Assembly: GCA_013396915.1 (NCBI GenBank)
Contig: VWZL01000265.1
Span: 453,163 to 517,162 of the forward strand
DNA length: 64,000 bases
Direction: 5' to 3'
From: Stercorarius parasiticus
Taxonomy: Eukaryota > Chordata > Aves > Charadriiformes > Stercorariidae
The notes beneath the pieces are model-generated. The model was not told the DNA's origin. It did no database searches and saw only the letters and a list, made by a program, of their open reading frames with translations. The position numbers and the translations under genes are program-made. Positions 11,611 through 25,892 of the stretch are shown piece by piece. Positions within the stretch are counted from its first letter, which is position 1. Every line of letters starts with the position of its first letter.

Positions 11611-13670
11611 CTGGCCAAAGCAATAAAAGCAAACAAATGAAAGAAAAGATGAATAGAAGTCAAAAACCCTAACTTGCTTTTAAACATAACATACCTCTCT
11701 GACAAGTCATCACTCAAGTCTGCATACAAAGACCAAAACAGACTCCTCAATATTTAGGAATAAATTACACGCTTGCATGCCACGCAACTGCGCCCCCAAA
11801 ACTCATGTTGATATGGGATCAAGAAGACACACAAATATTGCATTATCATTCTAGAGATTAAAAAGGCCTATTCTGTCCTTTGCCAGGACAAGAGCTTTGG
11901 GCTCTTTAAATAGCCACGGGCTTTTTAAATTATATCCTTTATTGCGATATTGCACAAAAAATATGGAGAGAGAAAGTGTTCATAGAGAAATTTGAGCCTC
12001 CATCTCTCCTTTTTGGATCAATGCCTTACTTTCTAGGTAGAATGTTTCACAGAACACAAGTTGTTTTGTTGTTTGAGGTTTTTTTTTCCAAGAAAAACAA
12101 AGAAACAAGAAGTATGAGCTGTTTGGATGATAAAGAACTTTAGCAGTAGTTCAGAAAAATATTGATTTAGGGAGGAAAAAAAAAATGCCAGCAAGGTAAA
12201 AGCTAGTAGGTTATTTCCGAACTTCCAAGAAGTTCAAGTATCTGTGAAAACATACAGTATCTTCTCTCTTGACTTCAAGAGTTCATTCATTTTAAGTCCA
12301 GTTTTCCAAAGAGCCTGCTACAACATCTGTTTCATCTTTGGTGACTTGAATATAACTTAGGTCAGTCCTTGTACTTTTCTGAAAAAAACAAACTGATGAA
12401 TTTCATTATGCAGACAGAACATCACACTGCTCATCATACACAAATATGATGCAGCATAATAATGATGCGACATTATTTCCTATCTAGCTGAACCTTTTCC
12501 TGGAGAGGAAAACACTAGGCAGAAATTTAAGAGCTAAAAAGGTTTCATAGTTGATTCATGGTGAAGAATTATTTTTTTCAGAAAGAGAAATGCAACCCTG
12601 GCAAATAGAAACTTAGCTTCAAAGTAAATAACAATTACACCTGCACATATACTTTACACAACTGAGGTCTGTCATGGGTTATGCATCACTTCTTAACCAG
12701 GGCTATTGGATTTATTTTACAAGTGTCTATTAACCTAGTACCCTAATATTCTCTGAATGCTGAAGATGCCTTTCAAGTACTATTTTTACAACCCGGACAG
12801 TCCACCTGCCAGTAGGCCAGGCTCACTGCACCATAACTTCCACAAATCCCTGTTTTTCACAAAAATCTCTTTGTCCAATGTGTGATATTAAGATATAACT
12901 AATTACCATTTAGCTACAGAATAAGTCTACCTTGAAGTCTGATAACTTGCATTTACATTCCCGGATCTATTACAGGACCAAGAGCTTAGTCTTTTCTATT
13001 AAAAGTATTCAGTATATTTAGGATATTTTTATCTTGACTTTAACAAGGGTTGCCTGTAAGAACAAAAGGCAAATTACTTAAGTGTTTTTTTAAGAAGCTA
13101 AAAGTATTTAGGAGTATACTCTTGAAGACTTAATTTCATGACTTTGTTTTAGATAACCTTCTTGAAACCTGGCATATGAATGCCTCCTTGTTTTATATAG
13201 AATTTATAAGTGTGATGATGAAAAGGGCTATTAAATGCTATCTTACTGTTTTCTGCTTCTCACATACACAATTTGCTCTAGCCATCAGAAAAAATACTGA
13301 GCTGTAAAGTTCATGACCAAAAATGAGATACTTCAGTAGAAGAATTTGCTTCCAAATCACCAACTATTACTATAGAAGGAAAAAATTTTTGTTTATTTAC
13401 AAATTTTTTTTTTATACAGCTCACAAAAAGGTCCTTATTTCCTGAACACGACCATTAAGGCCCACACTATAAGACACCCATATCTGTCTCTAAGTCACTA
13501 CCATCCTTTTAACATCAACAGAACCACTAAACTGTGCCTGTGAAATTGGTTCGTTAATAATCTTCTTCCCTCCCATAACTGTCTAAGGAAGAACATCCTA
13601 GCCTACACTGACAGTATTCTAGCTCTTTGCTAGTATCTCAGATATGCTCGGTGTACAAGGGTGGTGGTTC

Positions 13671-13736
13671 TGAGCCAGGAGTGTGACTAAATGATATCCA
13701 GAGTTCCCTTCCAACTTTTGTCATCCTATGATTCTA
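13671..13736 (+). mobile_element. CR1 LINE tail fragment
   Basis: A short match to the CR1 3' UTR: gtgactaaatgatatccaga, then cccttccaacttttgtcatc and the terminal cctatgattcta. The 5' boundary is approximate. It lies in intron 4. Confidence 0.8.
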
Positions 13737-13920
13737 CAACACGTGTTACATTCTGCTGAGGATCCTATTTAAAAGAGCTGTCTGGAGATACAGCTTTGCC
13801 AATGTCTTCTGAGATCCACCGCAAATGAGTCTGTACACAATTGCAACAACAGTAAGAGCTGGAATTGGCCCTGTGTAGATGTAAAAATTTTGCATCTATA
13901 GGGAGTCAGCCAACTACTTG

Positions 13921-14221
13921 TGCTGGTGTGGCTGGGGTAGAGTTAATTTTCTTCATAGTAGCTGGTATGGGGCTATGTTTTAGATTTGTGCTGAAAACAG
14001 TGTTGATAATACAGGGATGCTTTTGTTACTGCTGAGCAGTGCTTACATAGAGTCAAGACCTTTTCTGCTCTTCATACAGCCCTGCCAGCGAGTAGGCTGG
14101 GGGTGCACGAAACGTTGGGAGGGTACACAGCTGGGACAGCTGACCCCAACTGACCAAAGGGATATTCCATACCGCATGACGTTATGCTCAGCAATAGAAC
14201 TAGGGGGAAGGTTGTACCTAT
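13921..14221 (+). mobile_element. Avian ERVL-type LTR, 5' half
   Basis: The segment opens with tgctggtgtggctggggtag and runs through ctgctgagcagtgcttacat, aggctgggggtgcac and gggatattccatacc. It is the same family as the LTR at 51433-52012, which aligns to it in reverse complement over this whole range. The 3' half of the LTR is missing. There is no adjacent retroviral internal region. The TGACGTCA motif of the other copy is mutated here to TGACGTTA (14178-14185). The family name is inferred from recall of common avian ERVL LTRs and needs a repeat-library search. Confidence 0.8.
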
Positions 14222-16231
14222 TAGGCTACAATTCTTTAGCATATTGGAATGTTGAAAACTGAAACCTATTAATACGTTTTAAATTGTTAACTTCTAGTGT
14301 GGTCCAAAGTCTCAACTTATTTGCTAATCAAAATACATATTACTTGTTTTAGAGATACTTTCACTTTGAACTGAAGGTTCAAAGAGGTTTCTCAGTGTTT
14401 TAGAACTTAGGCTGAAATAACACCAGGAAACAAAAGAAGGTAAGTAACTGCAAATAAAATGAACAACTATGACATGCTTTTGCACTGCTTTTTCAAGCAA
14501 CTCTGTCTTTTTGCACTGGCTGAAATTTTCTATTATGCTATAGAATACACATACAAATGTATTGCTCCCCAGAATGCTCCTCTACTTGTAGTCAAATTAT
14601 ACCTTTACAAATTTAACTTTGACACCATTAGCAGTTGTCCAACAACTGTAAAGCATCATTTATATTGTTTCCCTCAAATGATCTACTTCAACAAAAAACC
14701 TACACCCATTATATCTCTGGTTCACCGAACGCCAAACGTCTGTTTCAAGCTTGAAAATATTCACAAATACAGTGAAAAGAATACAGGTAAATGGAGAGGG
14801 AGGAGACACACTAGTGATATACAGCCATAATAGTAATGGCTCACCTGGGGATTTTGATGAAGAATAAGCACTGGAGTAGTGGCCACCCCTCTTTACTGTA
14901 CTCATATATTTGACACAAAGGAAAAAGACATGAAGGAAAGAAGTTATTAAACAGCTCTGAACATGCATGAAAGGAAGAAGGGTAAAGATAAGTAAAGACG
15001 ACATGAGAAAAAATGGCAAGTAAGTAGAAGGATAAATATCAGACACTTCGAACGCATTTTTCAAATTAACCTAACCAAAGGGGTGTCCAAGTACAAGTAT
15101 GTAAGGTAATGACAACGGTGATTTCTAAATACTCTGCATAGAATTCACTGTTGACAGAATTCCCATGCTATCTCACTGGAGTTAACAGGATTGCATGAAA
15201 TGTAGATCAGTTGTGAAACTTGCCCTTCATGCTACAGTTTTCTTTGTTGTTACTGTGATCATTCTTTGAAGCTTTTCAGTTAAATATTCAACCTTTATTA
15301 ACAGATGATCAATATTCCACTTTGAAAGAGCCCAAAGACATAAAATTACTTTAACCAGCATCAATTAAGCAAAACAAATATTGATATGGAAATGAGAATA
15401 TGAAACATGTTGCAGTTTTGAACACACGCACAGGAGCTTACATGTATAGTTACATTCAAAACAGAGCATCGTGTATTTACATATTCAATCGTTTGATTTC
15501 AGGGCTACTTCTCCAGGTCTGAGAGAAATAAATTAAGTTTTACTGTTTTTAGAAATTAAATGCAGAGGTAAAAAAAGGAAAAAAAAACAAACAACTTTCT
15601 CGCTTCTATTTATTTGCATAAAAGATTCAATGGTTGGAACATATGGTGGTTTTGCCACCATTTTGGCTGAACACAACGTGAACCTTTCTTTGAAATTACA
15701 GGAAGCACAAGAAGAAAAAAAAAAAATTCTCTGTTAATGGGCAATAACATTCTAGAACACGTCCTAAAATTTATTGCAACAGCAAAATACAGCATTTCCA
15801 ACAATATTTGGCTTATATAGGAGATATCTTTCAAATTCAAAACACTTAAGGGTATACTCTAGTTCAATGAACATGAACTTAACCACATAACCATCCTGTA
15901 GTTAATAGTCTTCAAGAAAATCAAGTGCCATGCTGAAAACATATCCCAAGTGTACAATTAGGAGAAATTATTCCAATGCTCATAAACTGAAGCTTTTTGT
16001 GCCTGTTAATTAAAAAACAGAAATGACATTTCTTGTCAGGATTCAAAAATAAATGCAAATTTTATTATTAATTAGTATTAAATCTGTGAGACAAACTGAA
16101 AAAACATGTTTTCCCTCAGGAAACAAAGCATGGCACTTGTATTTCAGACAAAGCCAATGTTTTTTTCACCCATTAAACAAATTCTAACTTTCATGTATTT
16201 CCTATGTTCAGCTCTTTCCTAGAAGTAGTAC

Positions 16232-16333
16232 CTGAGGCAGGTGATTTGCTTCGACGTGAAGGTCCTGGACTTTTGGATGCAGTATGCCTCATGCCAGATG
16301 ATCGGGAATAAGAGGACTTCATAACACGGCATT
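16232..16333 (-). CDS. DCLK2: DCLK2 coding exon 4: start of Ser/Pro-rich linker
   Basis: This 102-base exon completes Glu286 and encodes residues 287-319, ending one base into codon 320. The sequence begins CRVMKSSYSRSSGMRHTASK and continues with SPGPSRRSKSPAS. It is rich in Ser, Pro and basic residues and is expected to be disordered; its SP motifs are candidate proline-directed phosphorylation sites, as known for the SP-rich region of doublecortin proteins. The acceptor AG is at 16335-16334 and the donor is GTACTA, a weaker donor than its neighbours, which leaves room for alternative splicing. GMRHTASK differs from the mammalian DCLK2 sequence I recall, while SKSPGPSRRSKSPAS is preserved. 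Confidence 0.94.
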
Positions 16334-18647
16334 CTACAAAGCATGCAGATAAGACTTTTGACAACAGTTCAATGTACAGGCTTCCTCCAAACACTACTGT
16401 TGCTGTTTTATTATCCAGAAAACGAACAACAGTATTTTCTAAACCTGCTTGCCCAACTGAATGAAACAAATTTATAACAGCATCTCAGACCTTTAACGTA
16501 CATACCATACGAACATATTTGAGATGGATTATTACTATAACTCAAGTTTGTACCTACACACAACTGAAAGAGTAAAGCAGTCAGCTGATGTCAAGGTTCT
16601 TCTGATAATTCAGTAAATCCTGCACACTGTAATGGCAGCTTCATATAGGGCAACTTGCACACAAGCCCCTTTTAACTTCTTTTACAAGAAACTGATGTTG
16701 TGACCAATTTTTAAAGAGGTGAAAAACGTCTATTGTTTCCAAAAGGCTGAGACGTTACTGACATTTACCATCAGCTATTTATCATTAAATAAAGGACAAT
16801 CTAAATGGGAAAGGAATCAAAAGGCATACATGCATTGTCATTTTGGAAACATTTTAATTGCTATGGTTAACATCCATTGCAAATCACTCCCAATGGAATC
16901 ATATAAATTTCCCTCCTGATTTTGTCCCTGTTATTCATCACTATGATGTCAATGCCATCGTTATGATGCCACATCACTACCTAAACTAGTAAGTAGAGCT
17001 GCATGCCCTGCCAGTCAAGTCATGGTCCCCTCTGTACCTAACCTCCTTTTCTCCATTAAGACCTCCAGAGTTATTAGAGGAGGCAAGGGACATCAAAGCT
17101 GAAGAGACAAAGGGAGAAAAAAGCCCTCCATCACTGGGTTCTCAGAAAGGAAATGAGACCAATTAGTCTGTGCATGGTGTATTGGGAAAAGCAAACTTAC
17201 AGCCTTAAATCTGCATGGGAAATTATGATTTTTCCCACACCAGGATCTGCAGTGTGAGTTAACGCAATGATGCTCTTCCATTCCTCCATAAGCATAAAAT
17301 CATATCTTAGCTAGTCTACAACTATGTTAAAAAAATACCTCCACACTAGCTGAATCAACATAATCAGGCAGTTCCGGAAAAGCAGCACGCTAGCGATAAC
17401 AACAAAATGGGTGCCAGCTGAATCCTGCATCCATCCAGATGTATAGACCTGTGGTTGGATATATACATACACTTCGTGACGTAACTGAAGATTTTGTAAT
17501 GAAATTATGGTGTTTGTAAAAATTAGAAAAACAGCAGGTGCTTTTGCTTTCAGTTACCTGAGACCAAGGCAACTCAATTCCTAACCCCTTCACAACCTGA
17601 AGCTCTCCTGAAATAATCTGACGATTCTTGCCAGGGCAAGTTTTCTTTACCACAGATTAATTTTTTCATAAAAGAAAATCAGGGTGATTCTACAGTTGAA
17701 CCAATATAGACAGAAAAAACATGTCTAGTAGGGCCTCTAGCAATAGACAAGGGGTAATGGTTTTAAACTAAAAAAGAACAGATATGGACTAGATATAAGG
17801 ACGAATTTTTTTATGATGAAGGTGGTGAAACGCTTGACCAGAGAGGTTTTAGATGCCCCATCCCGGGAAACATTCAAGGGCACTGAGCAACCTGATTGAG
17901 TTGCAGGCTGCAGGTGGGTTGGACTAAAAGCCCTTTAATGGTCCCTTCCAACCCAAACCATTCTGTGATTCTATGAACATGGAGAAAAAAAATAAGATAG
18001 ATATGCTTTGATATTCCAAGCCAATTCTAAAACTCCCTGGTAGAGGAGAAAGCTTTTTCTTTAAATTATAAATTTTCTCTTTACAGAAAAACAACTTTTG
18101 TAAACAACTTAAATCCATGATTTGTCAAGGGCAGACAGCATGGGCACAAAGTCCCAGTTGGTCTCACCTCCTTCCCCACCCGACATACCTTATAACTTCA
18201 CAATATAAACAGGCTCAACACTTGGTCTATAGACTGGAATGTGTGAATAGGACAATTTAAGGCCTGAAATGAGTGTGGTTACATATGTGATTTTTCAAAA
18301 ATCTCATGAAGTCGGCAATAAGAAAATCATCATATATGTCACAGATGTCAAAAGTGAACATTTTTAACATCCATTAGATTCATGCCTGAACCTTTTAAAA
18401 TTCAATGCTGTTTTCCATGTAACTTTAGGGACAGGCACTGTTTTCCAAGAAAATAGATCAGGTTTGTTAGTGCATTTTAACAGACTTATAAAATCCAGAT
18501 GATGGTTTCGAAAAACTTTTTAATCCATAGGGAAATATTTTCCCATGTATATTTTCCTAAATCACACAACTCTTGAGGATTGAAGGGCGGGGGGAGAGTT
18601 CTCAATGAAGTTGACTATTTGAGTGGGTTTAGGATGTCCAGTCTTAC
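16334..18647 (-). other. DCLK2 intron 3
   Basis: This 2.3-kb intron contains one CR1 3' end (17729-17976) and otherwise nothing that I recognise. Confidence 0.85.
17729..17976 (+). mobile_element. CR1 LINE 3' end, older subfamily
   Basis: The match begins at gggcctctagcaatagacaa, continues ggggtaatggttttaaacta, includes cacttgaccagagaggtttt-like sequence, and ends with ggtcccttccaacccaaacc and ttctgtgattctatga. The tail form and the cccatcccgggaaacattca segment place it in a different CR1 subgroup from the copies at 5410 and 62412. It lies in intron 3. Confidence 0.93.
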
Positions 18648-18750
18648 CGCTGTGATCCAACACGAAGTCATCCTGAGCGTACCGGTATTTCTCAGGCCCA
18701 CATGCAATGAAGACGTCATCATCTCCAAAGAAGTCCTGCAAGCATGTCAC
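18648..18750 (-). CDS. DCLK2: DCLK2 coding exon 3: C-terminal part of second DCX domain
   Basis: This 103-base exon encodes residues 252-285 and one base of codon 286. It reads [20 protein letters not shown] and then [14 protein letters not shown], the classic end of a C-terminal DCX domain. The acceptor AG is at 18752-18751 and the donor GTAAGA is near consensus (phase 1). The upstream intron is 30.7 kb, by far the largest here. The next exon completes Glu286 and continues ECRVMK, as in other doublecortin-family kinases. No disabling change is visible. Confidence 0.96.
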
Positions 18751-21700
18751 CTTGACAGCAAAATATACAAAGCAAAATAAACAAATGCAGTACTTCCAAA
18801 TACTAATACTAAATCTTCAGTTAGTCAGCAACAATTAATAAGTTTGTGTTTTCCTTTTCACAGTCATACCGCAATGTTCCTTTATAATGACAGAAACACT
18901 CCAGTTCTCAAGTACTTCAGCTCTCCCAATAGTGCAGTAACCTCACAATCAAGAATGTAAAATGACTGCCCCTCACCTCAAAAAACACCTTCTCTTACAT
19001 TTAGCACCTGTATTTTTGCCTATCACTACACATGCATACTGATGACTTTGACAAGACCAGCTATAAATATTACTCAAATATCAAAGCTTCTTGTATTTTT
19101 ACATTAATTGCTTATGGGAAAATCTGTCAAGTTAAAATGATTGCATCTACAATTTTATTTTTTTTTTTTATGCTCTGAGGCATTTAGTTTCCATGTTTTG
19201 ATGTCCTGTTAGAAAAAAAAAATCCCCCTTTTATTAAAGGTATTCCCTATTAAAAAAATAATAAAATATAGTCCCTTCCATGCCATTTGCAGCTCTGTTT
19301 TCAATTGTCCCAGTAATCAAGTTACAATGTATTTCAAGAAGGATGGGGATATCAGAAAGAAAAATGTTTTAGACATTCTTTAAAAACACAAAACCAATGA
19401 CCTTGAAAAAACCTCACTCCTTAAAAGCGGAGTCTTGTGGAGAAGCTTGTGGAGAAGCAAATGTCTACTTTAAAAACAATTAAAACCAAAAATGCCACAG
19501 GAAGAAATCCCACCAAACTCATTGTAACTCCCTTGTAAGAAAACCAAGTGTTCGCAGGTAGCAAGCTATTTTTTAAATGTAAACGGATTAAAATTTTACT
19601 GTATAATTGTTTCCCTATTCTTTTTATCATTGCACACCCAAATGAGATCTAGGAATAAAAGCTATGCAGAAGCTAAGAAAGCCAGAACCATTTGGTAAAA
19701 CCACGTAATTAAAGAGGTAAAACAAAAAACTGCTTTTAGGGAAAATAGCTTTTTTTCCTTCCCAGATACCTGTCAACACCATTTGCGTATTTTACCCACT
19801 GTGATTATAGTAAACATTGGCAGAACTACAGGAAGGGGTCTCTGCTGCCTGCAGTAGCCTGAGAAACACTCGGAATATCAATGACCCTCAGCTCGCTGCA
19901 GGAACACCCACCCAGAACACCCACCAGCAGCGCAGTTGTCATGGCAGCTAACCCAGGAACAACAGCCCCTGCCCTGACAGCGAGATCCTCACTCCACTGC
20001 CACACGCAGCATCCAGCATTTGGGTCACTGTGTTACGCAGCCAAAGGACTCCAGCCATCGACGAAACCCTTGTAGTGTTATCTCACCATTGCAATGACAA
20101 TCTGCTCTCATTGATGAGAGATATTTTCAGCTGTACTTGAAAACTGCTGCTTCTAGTTAACTACATTAGAAAGGCCGAATTTAAGAGAAGTTTTACTAAC
20201 ATGGGATTTATTCCTCTATACTTAATAACTCTCTCTACTAAGATGACTCATTATCATTTCCACAGATTTCAGGAATCCCGCATCCAGCCCAAACCCACCA
20301 CTACAGGAAAAGCTGTGAGAAAGCTTTCTGAACACTTATCCCAGTAGCACTGCTGGACACAGGCAGAGATGTTCTGTGAGGCACAAGTTCACACCCAAAG
20401 CCCCCAAAACCAGATGCCATTTCCACATGCTCTGCCTACCCATCATGCTCTACTCATGCCCCCAGTGCCCTTCAATGCTGTTTTGAGCAGGTAAGAGTTA
20501 ACTGCTGTGGTTTAGAGAGCCTAAAATTAATCTCTCTGTTTTGATTAAAGCCTCCCCCTCACCCCTTAGCCCATCCAGTCCAACAGCTGAGCTGAGAGTA
20601 AGAGAGGAGAGAATGACAGGTCTTAACGTCAGACTGGGAAATACACAGGGATATAACTGCAAGCTGCAGCATTCTTTTGTTGTCTGCAGAGCAATTCTAC
20701 AAAGGAAGGGTCAGATCTGTGCACAAAAGATGACAGGAGTACCCTTAGAAATCCACCTTAAAATCTTTTGTAAATGGCTATTGGGGAAGGGAATGAAGAA
20801 CTTTAAGAAAAGTATTAATTTCCATACGTGCTTTCCCACATGTTCATGTATGTACAGTTTCCCCAGGCAAGAATACACAGGAGTAATCATGAGTACCATC
20901 AGATAAACTGCTGGAGGTGGAGCAACGGCACCTCCATCTGCTTGCACACCGTGTACCTGACCTGAGTGACTTCCACCTGGCAGTCACAGACCAAGACAGA
21001 CTTCAGATTACTGTAAAAGACACTAAACTACACTTATAGCTAGATAAATGCAAGAGAAAGATTTACATAGATGCTCGCTATATTCCACCACTGAATACTG
21101 GAAGCCCTCCTCCCTACAAATAGTCCTGACTGGCTACACATAAAATACACAGCAAGAAAAAAAAATACTGGAAAAGCGTATTCAGCAAGAAATAACAATC
21201 TTCTAGAACTTACCAATCCCAAATAATGACACATTATGAGGTGAGGAAAGTATTTTTAAAACCAAATTCATGGAAATCTTCTGTTTTCCAATTCTGCTCC
21301 AAAGAATATCTATACTTAGATCACACAGCAATTTTTTATAGCTTTAAGCAGGATTCAATCAGCTTAGAAATTTAAAAACAAAAAATTTTTCAAGACTTTT
21401 TTTTTTTTTTTTAAGAGTTTCATTAGCAGTAGAACTTGTGCATATGAATAGCATGTCAGTCATTCCAGTAAGTTATGGATCAAAATTTGGCTGGTCAAAC
21501 TAGTGTTCTTTCCACTAAGCGTCTATATGCTGTCTTACCCATTCTTACCATGGGTAAGACTAACCCAAGTTTAGTTGCACTTGGTGCTAAAACAACTGTT
21601 CAGTCCTTCAAAATATTTCCTAAAATGCTTTTCAAAGGAAGACTGTATTAGCAAAGCTGCATATAAGTGTACTATAGCATGCTTTCCATCGGTGGCGTTG

Positions 21701-23236
21701 CAGTAAAGCTCAATCAGAACGTCTCTCTCCTGTCTGTGGCTTTAATTATCACAGATAATGCTCTTTTAAAAGAGCAAGATGAGTGTGATTTGTTTGTCCA
21801 CAGGAAAAAAAAAATATTCTATTTTAAATCTGATTATTTTTAATGGAAGGCATAGACAGAGCTGCACAAGGAAGTCTTTTAGGGTTTATCATGGTAGCCA
21901 ACACTACAAAGGCTTACATCAAAGGAATTTCACGCTTTCCCCCACTTAGAAAAGTGAAACATATTTAGAAAAACTGCTTTAGGAACACTTTAGAAAAATG
22001 TTATCTTGTTAAGTCTGGATGTTTCAAATAACATGTTTAAATTGTGTTAAACCCTACTTGTTTCTAAATAGAACACTCTGTCTAGCCAAACGTTGTTGAT
22101 GTTCTGCTGGTAACTCACTGCCTCCTTTTAATTTAGAACAAAAAGTGACTTATTCGTGCTCCTCTGACAACTCAGACGGCTCTCACGCTGTCTCATTGCA
22201 CTTTTCATTTAAAATATGTCACTATACACAGCAGAGTAGTGCATATTTAGATAGGACTGGATTGGACTTGTACTCAAACCTTTAGAAGTATTTTTAAAGG
22301 CCTAGAATTACAAGCAGGAATACAAGGGAAGAGTGAAAAGCAAAAAACGTTGTGTGAGAAGCCTCAGAATAAATACAACAGGGAAGTCAACATTACATAT
22401 TTCTTTTTCACCCACAGTATTATTTTGTGCCTGTTTCAACAGAATCTGTTCACCTGCATTCTCACCACAGCTTTCTGAGACTATGTGCAAATGACTCTGG
22501 GCATCACTGCTTCCTGCTGTGAAGCTGTGACTAAAGATCAGAGGACAACATAACTCAGGTGGCAGCACCAGGAGACTTGTCATTGGCTTCAACTGTAAGA
22601 AACCCAAACAAGTATGCAAGAGGCTCAACAATCCAAAACTTGAACTGCTTCTTGAATTGCTTGTTACAAAAAAGCAGTCTTTTCTCATAAAATCCCCCCC
22701 NAATGAAGTTTTTTGAAAAATACAAAGACCTTTCTAACAGAGGTACAAATTACTAAATATGCATTAGTTACAGAAGTGGCATGACTAACAGTAGTCTGCA
22801 AGACCATTAATGGTAAAAGTACTTCAGAATCACACAACTGAAAGCACAAAAACGTGGTTTACAAGCAGAAAAAATGAAGCACAAACTCAGAGGAATGAGC
22901 AAAAATGCAAGTCAAAATATGAAAACAGGGTGTGGAAAGGGAAAGGAGATCTATTTGAAAAATCAATTTCCTGATCCCCTGCTGTCTACTAGTGCAGTGT
23001 TTTAATGTCACATACACCCATCGCACTTACCTTTTAGAATAGGTTTATATTCCTGACAAATATTTATAATGCAAGAAGTTTGCTCTTTCCAAAGAAATAC
23101 TTCTTCAGTCAGATCAAGCTACTGGACTAGAATATACAAATTGCGATCCATACAGAAATCCCTTTCCCATTACCATCACACAGGTCTAGAAGTGTAATTT
23201 ACACCAACCCCTACTCCCACTTCTGAACGTAACAAG

Positions 23237-23285
23237 CAGAAGAAACATGAATGTTTCTACATTACCACCAGAAGAAACATGAATG
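23237..23285 (+). repeat. Short direct repeat of cagaagaaacatgaatg
   Basis: A 17-base word occurs at 23237-23253 and again at 23269-23285 with 15 bases between. It looks like a small local duplication in intron 2. Confidence 0.8.
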
Positions 23286-25849
23286 ATGATTGATCTTTTA
23301 TAGACAGAATTCAACAACTATTTAATAATTGTGCTTTATGATGAAGTCACAATTTAAAACAAACCTTTATCCACAGGATATTTGTCCTCCAACAGAAAAA
23401 AAAAGAAGCTAAATAATTTGAGAGACTGACATCATGGAGGTTTTATGAACACTCAAAAAATTACTAAAGAATTCAATTCCTCCCAAATCTTTAGCACTAA
23501 AAGAGAGTTCTGTAACCACGTATCAACATCCTCCAGCCAGGAGCTCACTGGATAAATTTTATTTTTTCCAGCTCTGAAAATACGCTTCATTCTAGATGTA
23601 GAAGCAAGAGCTGTAAAGAAAAATAGTTTGGCTCAATTTAGTACGGCTGATTCAATTTAAGTAAGCAGCAAGAGGACTGTACAGTTTAAGTCTGAAGAGC
23701 CACACCCTGTGTGTGTCTGGGGAAAGCTGCTCTGGAGGAGAAATTCTCTACCCCAGCTGAAAATGGAACTAAAATATCAAAACTGAAAAAGCTATGCAAG
23801 ATTATTTGCATTTGTTTTAACAATGGAAGAAATATTTATATCTACTGACTTCAAGAAAACAGGATATGGTGTAAATATTTCAAAAAGGAAGCACATAACA
23901 TGCCAGACAAAAGGAAAACTAGGAAAACTGGCATGCACAGTAACAGCTGGATCTGTGTATGTGTTTTCAGCTCAGCAGTAGTTACAGGCATTTAAGGCTG
24001 AAATTCTTAAAGAAATGCAGTGGGGTTTTTTCCATGAATTGCTGAAAAAGAATGTGAATAATTTGGTAAATGTCAGCATGCCTAATCTAGATACAACCTC
24101 TCTGCTACTGCCTTCAGTGTGAGGGGTCTCCATGTTTCTGCTGGGAAATGCTACTCCTACTGATGGGGACTGAGTACAGCTTCTGATTCTGACAGTTCTG
24201 CCCTTTGCCCCTCACATCAACCTTTATTTCCGAGTAAGCCAAAGTAAAATATTTGTCTGTTTTGCCAGTCAAGTCATATTTGTAATCATCATTTTCCCCT
24301 TTTCAAATAAAGTTACCGCTGCCACCTCCTCTTCACTGCCACACAAACAGTTCCATTAAAATTCTGGCAGTGTTTTTGAAGCTGTCAGGCTTACAGTTCA
24401 AGGGTTTAAGCATGTCCTAAAGTGCAAAATGCAAGGGAAGCACTCCTGCAGAAACAGCTCAGTTGCCCGTTATCTATTTCAGTTCCATCACAAACAGGGG
24501 CAGACTTAACTTTCAAAAGGAAGAGTTTCCTCTAGGCAGCCTCAGGAACTCAAAAAGGAAGGTGAAAAGGGCATTCCCACCCTTTTCTACCGAGTACTGT
24601 GATTTTAACACAGATTTTCTTACCTTGGAACTTCCCTTTGGTCTCTGCACTTTCACAGAAAAACCTGACCAAGGGAAATTGGGTGTATGTGTTAAACCAC
24701 TATTCTTAACTACTTACTAAGCCATCAATATCCCTCATGACTGAAACCAAAACTGGCACAAAAGAGGTTCAGTACTAGCTTTAGGCTCCTATTTGCCTGT
24801 TAGACTGAGTCATGTTTCCTGACATGTCTTCAGTAAACAGTGAGAGAATAGCCAGATGGGTAGCTAGAATACAGTCAGGAAGTAGAAATACAGAGAAGAG
24901 TCAAACCAATGAGCCCCTGCCCTTTAAAAAAAATAAAATACTGTAATTGCCAGCACCCTTTTTTTAATTAACAACCTCTTCATTTGGTAGAAATGACAAA
25001 GCGTTGAAGGCAACGATACTAAGTGATTTGGAAGCAGGCAAAAAGGAAACTGTTCAAGAGCCAGGCAAGTATAGAAGCCCACGTTGTACACAAGAACAGC
25101 AAGAAAAAAAACCACTACTATACCAGATACGTAGTAACCTGGGAAATCAGGTCGAGTGATAAGATTCCTGCTGGTATAGAGAAGCAGCACTTGACACTTG
25201 TGAAAACTTCCCTTCCTCACCAGCTTATGTTCTCTGTGACAGCTCTACTACAGAATCTCTGTGGGAATTCCCAAATTAAACAAAATTGCACAATGCCAAA
25301 AGAAGGGTATGCAAGCTACTACCCTCAGATGCAATGCTCGAAAGAGCTCAAATGCTACTAAGACTGGGCACATCTGCCCGAAACAGCGACAGAGTAGGCT
25401 CAAGAGTCCTAAGGCTTGAGGACATATAACCACAAGCTTGATAGACTCTAGGCACCCTTCCGACTGGCTCAAGCTATGAGGACTGTGCAATGCATCATAG
25501 TAACTTCCCCAACAGCCAACTTCCATAAGGTCATTAGCAGACCAGAACAAAAAAAATATCTCCATTGTTCTCTAAAAATAATAGGAACTAGGTCAAATAC
25601 CTTTTAATTTCTGAGGCTCAAATGCACAATTATTTTGTCTGCAACTAAAATGTGAAATACAGTAACAGAGATCTGATCATGCAGAAAGAATGTAAAAGTA
25701 TCAACTGTGTTACAAAATTAAAAATTTTACCTGATCTTCTGTTATATGACTACGCATCTTGACCAGCAAATTTACTTCAAATTTTGAAGACTAATATAAA
25801 ACAAAATCACAGTCTCCCATATTTCTTGACAAAATAAACTTTTTAAAAG

Positions 25850-25892
25850 GGGGGGGGGGGNNNGGTGGCTTGTTCGTTTGTTTGTTTGCAAT
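25850..25892 (+). repeat. Poly-G run, three undetermined bases, then GTTT repeats
   Basis: A run of about ten G is followed by nnn (25861-25863), ggtgg and a gttcgtttgtttgtttg microsatellite. The undetermined bases probably mark a sequencing or assembly failure at the homopolymer. Confidence 0.85.

Larger units (their letters stand above)
11611..16231 (-). other. DCLK2 intron 4
   Basis: This 4.6-kb intron holds a CR1 tail (13671-13736) and a half LTR (13921-14221). The remainder is AT-rich and unremarkable, including an open stretch at 14660-15064 on the minus strand with no family signature. Confidence 0.8.

Noticed and set aside
14660..15064. 134-codon minus-strand open frame in intron 4 as an extra DCLK2 exon
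   Set aside because: Exons 4 and 5 already join in frame, the sequence does not resemble any DCLK2 isoform I know, and no suitable conserved splice pair was seen.
20541..20906. 121-codon plus-strand open frame in intron 2
   Set aside because: No family signature; likely chance.
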